Below the pieces are notes generated by a model. That model was given only the letters and a program-made list of their open reading frames with translations. It was not told where the DNA came from and made no database searches. Both the position numbers and the translations under genes were made by a program. Positions 1 to 5,057 of a stretch of DNA of 5,057 bases are shown one piece after another (the stretch's first letter is position 1; every line of letters starts with the position of its first letter). This DNA comes from Synergistaceae bacterium (GTDB lineage Bacteria; Synergistota; Synergistia; Synergistales; Synergistaceae). Location of the stretch: the NCBI GenBank assembly GCA_031274465.1, contig JAISQC010000095.1, positions 1 through 5,057 on the forward strand, in the 5' to 3' direction.

Positions 1-1
1 C

Positions 2-317
2 AGCGAAGAGGCAAAAAGATATTTGCACGGCGAGATCTCCGTCCTCTTGAAAATACCGATGGATGGTGTGGAGGATTATATTGCCTCCGCCGTCTCCAAA
101 GATTCGTTGTGATTCCAGGAAATGGGCGATTTATCGAGAAGGGCCTTGAAAGTGAGGACTGAAACCTTGATAATCGAGACATTCACGAACGGCAAAATGT
201 TCGGTCAGCATGATCTGCACGAAATAGCGACGGCGACTATCTGAGCTGATGGCGCTGCAAGGGATCACAGTAAAAGAAAGACAACGCCTCAATGACCACA
301 TGAGAATCACAGGTTGA
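2..317 (+). pseudogene. Decayed 3' end of an unrecognised gene
   Basis: The 5' part lies outside the window. Frame 2 reads protein-like sequence (including GEISVLLKIPMDGVEDYIA) to a TGA at 110-112. The same frame then continues for about 43 more codons (including TNGKMFGQHDLHEIA) to a TGA at 242-244. Shifting to the third frame at about 242 continues the protein-like sequence (ELMALQGITVKERQRL) to a TGA at 315-317. This fits one nonsense mutation plus one single-base insertion or two-base deletion in a soluble, charged, helix-rich protein. I do not recognise the family. Alternatively the gene truly ends at 112 and the rest is chance; a short ATG frame at 122-244 with a poorly spaced GGA would then be the only other candidate. 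It adjoins a convergent remnant of a mobilisation-type gene, which suggests both came from one lost element. Confidence 0.5.
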
Positions 318-585
318 TAAATTGATACTTATTCACTATTACCGAGCAACGGCACTTGTATTCGTCCGCCCGTCGATCTGAACAGCGTCCCATTTCTGCT
401 GTGCGAGCTGCAACGCGGCCAAGAGGGAGTTATCGTCCTACCGGTAGACCTTTATAGCTTTCCCTATGTCGATAAATGAAGCTGCTTCTTTGCTGTGTCG
501 GTTGGAAGCGTCAATGCTGGTGAACGCCGCGCCTCTTTTCGCGAGAGCCATAGTAACTGAACTCACGTTTTGCAATAAATTTCTC
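307..585 (-). pseudogene. Degenerate LPD7-like (relaxase/primase-associated) gene fragment
   Basis: Read on the minus strand, 551 down to 441 gives a frame ending FIDIGKAIKVYR, then a TAG (440-438). The same frame continues as DDNSLLAALQLAQQKW and AVQIDG down to 369. Restoring one base at 367-368 gives G-T-D-E-Y-K followed by a C-terminal stretch that stops at 309-307. The pattern 'LAALQLAxQKW ... V.i.GtdEYK' is what I recall of LPD7, a domain found in plasmid relaxases and TraC-type primases. Upstream, 585-511 in another minus frame reads EKFIAKREF and may be an earlier, frame-shifted part. The lesions seen are one nonsense codon, one single-base deletion and probably another frameshift, so no functional product is expected. 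The family call is from memory of the consensus; that it is decayed coding sequence is more secure than the exact domain name. Confidence 0.55.
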
Positions 586-598
586 GGGGTTTTAGTAT
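570..598 (+). promoter_or_regulatory. Putative sigma70 promoter of the Crp/Fnr regulator
   Basis: TTGCAA (570-575) and TAGTAT (593-598) are separated by 17 bases, each matching four of six consensus positions. An overlapping TATAAA (596-601) is an alternative -10 but would lack a well-placed -35. The promoter sits about 70-100 bases upstream of the chosen start codon and overlaps the left arm of an inverted repeat. Assigned by pattern only. Confidence 0.3.
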
Positions 599-619
599 AA
601 AATACGCACTATAAACCCC
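586..619. repeat. Imperfect inverted repeat over the regulator's promoter
   Basis: GGGGTTTTAGT (586-596) and ACTATAAACCCC (608-619) are reverse complements over 11 pairs with one bulged T at 612; the spacer is 11 bases. The repeat covers the putative -10 and start region of the regulator gene. It could be an operator, for example for autoregulation by the Crp/Fnr dimer, or a leader hairpin. It is not followed by a T-run, so a classical terminator is unlikely. Confidence 0.5.
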
Positions 620-652
620 AAACCAATGTGTGTTTAAAAAAAACGAATCGCT

Positions 653-660
653 GGAAGGGG
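653..660 (+). promoter_or_regulatory. Ribosome binding site that sets the regulator's start
   Basis: GGAAGGGG ends nine bases before the ATG at 670. The in-frame upstream ATG at 628 is preceded by AAACCA and has no Shine-Dalgarno sequence, so 670 is preferred. An ATG at 663 is in another frame. Confidence 0.65.
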
Positions 661-669
661 CAATGGATA

Positions 670-1365
670 ATGAAGTCAGCCTATACGGCTTACCCAACGC
701 GATTGCTTTATCTGCCCGGCGGCGCCGAACGTCTTAAAAAATACGGGGAGGCCATGAGCTTTCCCAAAGACCATGTCATCATCGAGCCCGGCATACTGCC
801 CTCTTGCTGCTATCTCGTAAAAAGGGGGCGCGTCGTGGCCTATGAATATACTTCAAGGGGCGGCGAGCTGTTATACAATTTCATGGAAGAGGGCGCTCTC
901 CTGCTGGAAGCGAACCTTCTGACCGATGTTCCAGCCCAGGTATACTTCAAAACAACAGAGCCGTCGGAATTGATCCGCATCGAAAAGGAAGTCCTGCTGC
1001 GGGCAATGGAGGCAGACTCACGTCTGATGCGCGATATCGTCGGTTCAATTTCCGGCAAGTTCTTCTCAGCGATGGATCAGATAAGGCAGGAAGGATCCCA
1101 TAACGCGAGATGGAAAATATGCAACCTCCTGCTCATCTTCGCGGAGCGCCACGGCGTGCCCTACGACGGCAAGACGCTCATCAAAGAGAGGCTCAGCCAG
1201 CAAACGCTCGCGAACCTGCTGGGGATGAACCGCGTCACGACGACCCGCATCATCCGGGAGCTGAAGGATTTGAACCTGATCGAGTTAATCAACGGATACT
1301 ACTGTATCCGGGACGACGAAAAACTGAAACTTCACGTCGAATTCCTCTCCGATTGCGGCGAATAG
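670..1365 (+). CDS. Crp/Fnr-family transcriptional regulator
   Basis: A 231-aa cytoplasmic, DNA-binding regulator, of the usual length for the family. Residues about 25-115 form the cyclic-nucleotide-binding-like beta-roll, including VKRGRVVAYEY at 50-60 and the EEGALLLEANLL segment at 73-84. The long dimer helix covers about 116-142. The C-terminal winged helix-turn-helix lies at about 172-213, with LSQQTLANLLGMNRVTTTRII as helix-turn-helix and recognition helix. The phosphate-binding Arg-Ser of cAMP receptors is not visible after the 80s segment, and there is no N-terminal four-Cys cluster as in Fnr. cAMP and an Fe-S cluster are therefore unlikely signals; binding of a small organic ligand, as in CprK, is an inference. 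A vicinal Cys pair (C46-C47) is notable. The gene precedes the membrane protein and the hydroxylase genes in the same orientation and probably controls them. No clear terminator follows it. Confidence 0.9.
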   Translation: MKSAYTAYPTRLLYLPGGAERLKKYGEAMSFPKDHVIIEPGILPSCCYLVKRGRVVAYEYTSRGGELLYNFMEEGALLLEANLLTDVPAQVYFKTTEPSELIRIEKEVLLRAMEADSRLMRDIVGSISGKFFSAMDQIRQEGSHNARWKICNLLLIFAERHGVPYDGKTLIKERLSQQTLANLLGMNRVTTTRIIRELKDLNLIELINGYYCIRDDEKLKLHVEFLSDCGE

Positions 1366-1388
1366 GCCGAGAAATTTCATTTATCGCG

Positions 1389-1435
1389 ACAAATTATTTG
1401 TAACAAATGCTACTGATGTAGCTTAAACGCCTACA
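1389..1435. promoter_or_regulatory. Cluster of short palindromes, candidate operators
   Basis: Several overlapping dyads lie upstream of the membrane-protein gene. ACAAAT (1389-1394), ATTTGT (1396-1401) and ACAAAT (1403-1408) are three alternating half-sites with single-base spacers. GCTAC-TGAT-GTAGC (1409-1422) is a perfect dyad with the 5-N4-5 geometry of Fnr-type boxes. TGTAG-N9-CTACA (1417-1435) is a further dyad overlapping the putative -35. These are plausible sites for the Crp/Fnr protein encoded just upstream, but the sequences do not match the Crp or Fnr consensus, and short dyads are common by chance in AT-rich gaps. Confidence 0.35.
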
Positions 1436-1460
1436 CACCCCATGCCTCTTCTTCTATACT
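1432..1460 (+). promoter_or_regulatory. Putative sigma70 promoter of the membrane-protein gene
   Basis: TACACA (1432-1437) and TATACT (1455-1460) are 17 bases apart. The -10 matches five of six consensus positions and the -35 four of six. Transcription would begin near 1467, about 45 bases before the ATG. The upstream palindromes would be centred roughly 41 and 51 bases before that start, where class II Crp/Fnr activators bind. Pattern-based only. Confidence 0.4.
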
Positions 1461-1500
1461 CTCCGATATCAACAATTTGAGAGAGAGAGAAATATAGAAG
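1451..1500. repeat. Inverted repeat ending in the ribosome binding site
   Basis: CTTCTATA (1451-1458) and TATAGAAG (1493-1500) are perfect reverse complements. CTCTC (1459-1463) can pair further with GAGAG (1485-1489), leaving a three-base bulge. The right arm runs into the AAGGGAG Shine-Dalgarno region (1498-1504) of the gene starting at 1512, and the loop holds a GA repeat. In RNA it could mask the ribosome binding site, but the putative -10 lies inside the left arm, so the hairpin would form only in transcripts starting farther upstream, such as read-through from the regulator gene. Confidence 0.5.
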
Positions 1501-1511
1501 GGAGAAGCGCA

Positions 1512-1952
1512 ATGAAGACGCCGGATAAGTTCGGGGTTATTTTGAACGTATGGATATCGCTTGTCATCAATGTGGTGCTGAGTATCCTGTTACCCATCAT
1601 CGCGATGGGGTTCATCGACGCTACTATTTTTCTCAAAGGGTTCGCCATAGCGTTTACGGTGAGCACGATTTTCATCTTCGTCGTACCCGTCGTGAAAGCA
1701 GGCGACCGGTTCGCGGCGCTGCTCGGCGCCAAACCGTTCACTATACCGGCACAGATGCTTTCGACAGTCGTAGTGGCCCTTTCGCTGGGAACTCTAATGA
1801 CTCTTTTAATGACCGCAGTGAACGCTGGCGTCGGGCCTCATTTCGTGGCGGCATGGTTAAAGTGTTACTGGAAGGCGCTGCTTGCCGTGTACATGTCGGC
1901 GCTGGCGGGAATATGGACGGGTATTCCGCTGACCAAGAAGATTTGCGGCTGA
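1512..1952 (+). CDS. Small four-helix membrane protein, tandem DUF2798-like
   Basis: A 146-aa integral membrane protein preceded by AAGGGAG seven bases before the ATG. Hydrophobic segments lie at about 12-35, 40-62, 82-104 and 112-140. The two halves look alike: each has a helix, a short polar stretch, a segment such as FLKGFAIAF or FVAAWLKCYWKA, and an end rich in Pro and Ile/Val followed by Lys. This resembles two copies of the roughly 75-aa DUF2798 unit, whose function is unknown. There is no signal peptide other than the first helix and no recognised catalytic motif. It sits between the regulator and the hydroxylase genes, so a role in moving or sensing the hydroxylase substrate is possible, but that is speculation. 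The DUF2798 link rests on pattern memory. Confidence 0.8.
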   Translation: MKTPDKFGVILNVWISLVINVVLSILLPIIAMGFIDATIFLKGFAIAFTVSTIFIFVVPVVKAGDRFAALLGAKPFTIPAQMLSTVVVALSLGTLMTLLMTAVNAGVGPHFVAAWLKCYWKALLAVYMSALAGIWTGIPLTKKICG

Positions 1953-2028
1953 TGCAGGATTACGCGCTGGCGTCACGGACGCTGGAAAATATTTACACCT
2001 AGTTTTTGTTGCTACGACTGCTTATGCC

Positions 2029-2060
2029 ATTTGTAAACAAGGGAGCGGTTTCCGCATACT
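2029..2060 (+). promoter_or_regulatory. Repeated ATTTGTAAACAA motif and weak promoter
   Basis: ATTTGTAAACAA (2029-2040) closely matches ATTTGTAACAAAT at 1396-1408 in front of the previous gene, and its core TTGT-AA-ACAA is a dyad. TTGTAA (2031-2036) with CATACT (2055-2060) at 18-base spacing would make a weak sigma70 promoter for the hydroxylase genes. A shared operator for one regulator would explain the recurrence, but so might chance in AT-rich sequence. Confidence 0.3.
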
Positions 2061-2077
2061 CGCACTCAGGAAACCGC
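2045..2077. repeat. 9-bp perfect inverted repeat upstream of the FAD-subunit gene
   Basis: GCGGTTTCC (2045-2053) and GGAAACCGC (2069-2077) are exact reverse complements around a 15-base spacer. The repeat lies 25 bases before the Shine-Dalgarno sequence of the FAD-subunit gene. No T-run follows, so it is not a standard intrinsic terminator. It could be a leader hairpin or a DNA operator. I looked for the larger multi-stem fold of the molybdenum-cofactor riboswitch and could not make it out. Confidence 0.55.
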
Positions 2078-2102
2078 AGGGGAAAATTTGCAGGAGATGT
2101 AA

Positions 2103-2108
2103 AGGAGG
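2103..2108 (+). promoter_or_regulatory. Ribosome binding site that sets the FAD-subunit start
   Basis: A perfect AGGAGG lies eight bases before the ATG at 2117. The open frame extends upstream to a TTG at 2006, but that start has no Shine-Dalgarno sequence and would add 37 residues with no family resemblance, across the inverted repeat. The start at 2117 gives a protein beginning MSLPDFDF, as is usual for these subunits. Confidence 0.85.
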
Positions 2109-2116
2109 CGCAGTGC

Positions 2117-2998
2117 ATGAGTTTGCCGGATTTTGATTTTGTGGCCGCGAAAAGTTTGAAGGAAGCATCTGACCTCGCGCGCGAGAGGGGAAACCGATGC
2201 GTGTTCATGGCAGGAGGCACGGACATCATCCCGTTGCTGAAAGACAACTTGTTGAAAGGGATCGATACCGTCATCGGACTCGAGTGCATTCCGGAGTTGG
2301 ACAAGCTGGAGTTCGCCGATGGCGAGGGGTTGCGGATAGGAGCGCTGACGAAGCTGCACTCCATTCAAAACTCGCCCCTCGTCAAGGAGAAGATGCCAGC
2401 CGTGGCTCAGGCCGCGCATTATGTGGCATCGAGCCAAATCCGCCGCAAGGGGACGATGGCGGGCAACATCAGCAACGCGTCTCCTTCCGCCGATACCGCG
2501 TCGATCCTGCTCGCCATGAACGCCAGCGTCAAGACCTACGCTTCCGGGGGCGGACGGACGATACCCATCGGCAATTTCTTCACCGGCGTGAAAAAAACCT
2601 GCCTCGAAAAGGACAAGGGCGAGATAGTGACGGAGATCGACATTCCCGAGCTCAAACCCGGCGAGGGGTCGGCTTATTACAAGCACGCGGTTCGCAAAGC
2701 CATGGACTTGGCGATAATCGGCGTGGCCGCCTGGGTCAAAATGGCAGGCCGCAAGGTCGGGGACTGCCGCATCGCGATGGGCGGCGTCGGCGTCACTCCG
2801 CTTAGGGCTTTTAATGCGGAAAAACTGCTGAAAGGCGCAGAAATCACGGACGAACTGCTGGAAGAAGCCGGAGTAGCCGCTTCCGGCGAATGTCATCCAA
2901 TTTCCGACGTCCGCGCGTCCGCCGAATACCGCGCCGATATGGTTCGCGTATATACCAAGCGCGCCATCAAAACGGCGCTTGAGACGATGAAGGCATAA
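2117..2998 (+). CDS. FAD-binding subunit of a xanthine dehydrogenase-family hydroxylase
   Basis: A 293-aa cytoplasmic subunit, of normal family length (CoxM/XdhB type), that takes electrons from the Fe-S subunit onto FAD and passes them to an acceptor. The N-terminal FAD_binding_5 (PCMH-type) domain shows the pyrophosphate loop MAGGTDIIPLLK at 31-42, RIGALTKLHSI at 73-83 and the second FAD signature IRRKGTMAGNISNASPSAD at 108-126. The C-terminal CO dehydrogenase flavoprotein domain ends with the conserved pattern DVRASAEYRADM. There is no Cys cluster, so the extra [4Fe-4S] cluster of the 4-hydroxybenzoyl-CoA reductase beta subunit is absent. The gene opens the three-gene hydroxylase set and lies 15 bases before the Fe-S gene. 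The family is certain; the substrate cannot be read from this subunit. Confidence 0.95.
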   Translation: MSLPDFDFVAAKSLKEASDLARERGNRCVFMAGGTDIIPLLKDNLLKGIDTVIGLECIPELDKLEFADGEGLRIGALTKLHSIQNSPLVKEKMPAVAQAAHYVASSQIRRKGTMAGNISNASPSADTASILLAMNASVKTYASGGGRTIPIGNFFTGVKKTCLEKDKGEIVTEIDIPELKPGEGSAYYKHAVRKAMDLAIIGVAAWVKMAGRKVGDCRIAMGGVGVTPLRAFNAEKLLKGAEITDELLEEAGVAASGECHPISDVRASAEYRADMVRVYTKRAIKTALETMKA

Positions 2999-3013
2999 AG
3001 GAGGCCGCGCCCT

Positions 3014-3495
<482 letters not shown>

Positions 3496-3496
<1 letters not shown>

Positions 3497-5057
3497 TGGC
3501 CATCAAATCGAAAGATTACTATGCCGATATCGAGAGCGTTTACAAGAAACCGGAGGACTACGAGCTGGCAGGGAAAGGCAACGCCTACATCCGCGTCGAC
3601 GCCGAAGCCAAGGTGACAGGACGGGCCATCTACACGGACGACGTTGACCTGCCCGGCATGTATTACTGCAAATTGGTGCACAGTCCTTACGCCCACGCCA
3701 ATATCGTCAGCATCGATTTCACGGAAGCGCTGAAAGTACCGGGCGTCAAGGGCGTTCTCACGGGCAAGGACTTCCCGGAGGGCCACAACCTCGGCAACCC
3801 CGAGGCTTTCAAGGAGCTGGCCGACAAGGAGCCGCTCTGCCGCAAAAAAGTGCGCATGGCTGGCGACGAAGTGGCTGCGGTCTGCGCCGTCACCGAAGAG
3901 GCCGCCACCGAGGCAGCGGCTTTGGTAAAGGTGGAATACGAGCCGCTGCCGCCGGTCCTGGATCCGTTCCACTCGATGAATCCGGACTCCCCTGCGATAC
4001 ACTACCCCGACACGAACAACCTCTCCATCTTCACGGTCATGAAAGCGGGCGACCCGGACAAGGCGTTCAAGGAAGCTTTTTATACGGACAAGCATTACTA
4101 CAAGACGCAGGAGATGGTGCACGCGGCAATCGAGCCTCACGGCGCTGTGGCCAAGTACGAAAACGGGGAATGGACGGTGTGGACCACCACGCAGGGCGCG
4201 TACGTGAGCCGATATTGGATCGCGTGGGGGCTCGGCGTGCCGGAGAGCCAGGTGCGCGTGATCAAGCCAACGATGGGCGGCGGCTTCGGCGGCAAACTCG
4301 ACGTGTTCGCCCACGAGCTCTGCCCCTGCAAATTCGCCCAGATGACGGGACATCCGGTCAAGTGCATCCTCAAGCGCGACGAGGTGTTCATGTGCACGCG
4401 AACGCGCCACCCCATCTCGTTTGAAATCGAAAGCGCCTTCTCCAAGGAAGGCAAACTGCTGGCGAAGCGGTGCCAGCATATTTTGGACGGCGGGGCTTAC
4501 GGCGGATCGGGAATCGCCGCAAACACGCTGTCGCTGATCTGCGCCACTTTCCCTTACAAGGTGGAGAGCATCGACATGACCGCGAGGAGGCCATACACGA
4601 ACCATCCGGCGTCCGGCGCCATGCGAGGATATTCGGCCTGCCAGGTGCACTTCGCCCACGAGATTCACATGGACGAAGTGGCGAACGACTTGGGCATAGA
4701 TCCTCTCGAACTGAGACGCATCAATGAGATAACTCCGTATTACACCGGGCCCACTGGACTGGAATTCACGTCCTGCAAGTTCGACGAGTGCCTGGTTGCC
4801 TGCGCCGAGGCGATAGACTGGGCGCACCGCGACAAATATCCCATCGGCAGCGGCGAAGGCGTCGGGCTCTCCGGCTCCGGCTTCATGTCCGGCACCGGCT
4901 TCCCGGTCCTCGTCACGCCGCACTACTGTTCGACTTCAACCATGGTCCGTTTAAACCGCGAGGGCTACGCGGTGGTGTTCACCGGCGCCAATGACATAGG
5001 CCAGGGCAGCGACACCGTCATGACGATGATCGTCGCTGAGGAACTGGGGCTTAGGAT
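3496..5057 (+). CDS. Molybdopterin-binding subunit of a xanthine dehydrogenase-family hydroxylase (3' end missing)
   Basis: The first 520 codons of the catalytic subunit, open to the window edge; family members are about 750-800 aa, so roughly a third is missing, including the catalytic Glu near the C-terminus. Residues about 25-145 are the a/b hammerhead domain (RVDAEAKVTGRAIYTDD). Cofactor-binding motifs follow: TTTQGAY with Q233, GGGFGGK at 261-267, GAMRGYSACQ at 374-383 and GQG at 502-504. By hand alignment with bovine xanthine oxidase, Arg912 is kept (R377) and Phe914 is Tyr (Y379), but Glu802 is Leu (L268) and Arg880 is Leu (L345). The AYxCSFR loop of CO dehydrogenase is absent. The enzyme should thus be a hydroxylase or dehydrogenase of a non-purine substrate, possibly an aldehyde or N-heterocycle; this is inference. 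GAGAGG (3480-3485) is ten bases from the ATG. Confidence 0.95.

Noticed and set aside
628..669. Earlier ATG for the Crp/Fnr regulator
   Set aside because: There is no ribosome binding site before 628, while GGAAGGGG precedes the ATG at 670.
1409..1422. GCTAC-TGAT-GTAGC as a terminator of the regulator gene
   Set aside because: The stem is only five pairs and is not followed by a T-run; an operator reading is more plausible.
2006..2116. Upstream extension of the FAD-subunit frame from a TTG
   Set aside because: It has no Shine-Dalgarno sequence, crosses an inverted repeat, and the ATG at 2117 has a perfect AGGAGG.
1953..2116. Molybdenum-cofactor riboswitch ahead of the hydroxylase genes
   Set aside because: Only one simple 9-bp stem is visible; the multi-helix conserved core could not be found by eye, so it is not annotated.

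Overview
The window carries part of a molybdenum hydroxylase (xanthine dehydrogenase family) locus. Its regulator and a small membrane protein lie upstream, next to a stretch of decayed genes that look derived from a mobile element. The protein families, the strong AGGAGG-type ribosome binding sites and the moderate-to-high GC content suggest an anaerobic bacterium, perhaps of the Bacillota or Synergistota. That assignment is a guess: no phylogenetic marker is present.

Positions 1-585 hold no intact gene but are not empty. On the + strand, the 3' end of a reading frame continues to position 317 if one in-frame stop and one frameshift are read through. On the - strand, about 307-585, a degenerate sequence resembles the LPD7 (large polyvalent protein-associated domain 7) module of plasmid relaxases and primases, with a premature stop and a one-base deletion. 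The two remnants converge and slightly overlap.

A Crp/Fnr-family regulator follows (670-1365, 231 aa). Its putative promoter overlaps a large imperfect inverted repeat. The next 146-bp gap is dense in short palindromes and has a plausible sigma70 promoter. It leads to a 146-aa four-helix membrane protein (1512-1952) that looks like two DUF2798-type halves.

After another gap with a 9-bp inverted repeat come three tightly packed genes in the order FAD subunit (2117-2998), two-[2Fe-2S] subunit (3014-3496) and molybdopterin subunit (3496 to beyond the window end). Together they encode a three-subunit hydroxylase: substrate is oxidised at the Mo centre and electrons pass through two Fe-S clusters to FAD. 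The Mo subunit lacks the Glu and Arg that position purines in true xanthine dehydrogenase, and it lacks the Cys loop of CO dehydrogenase, so the substrate is probably something else and remains unknown. All intact genes are on the + strand. The regulator, which has no cAMP-pocket signature, plausibly senses a small molecule and controls the genes downstream.
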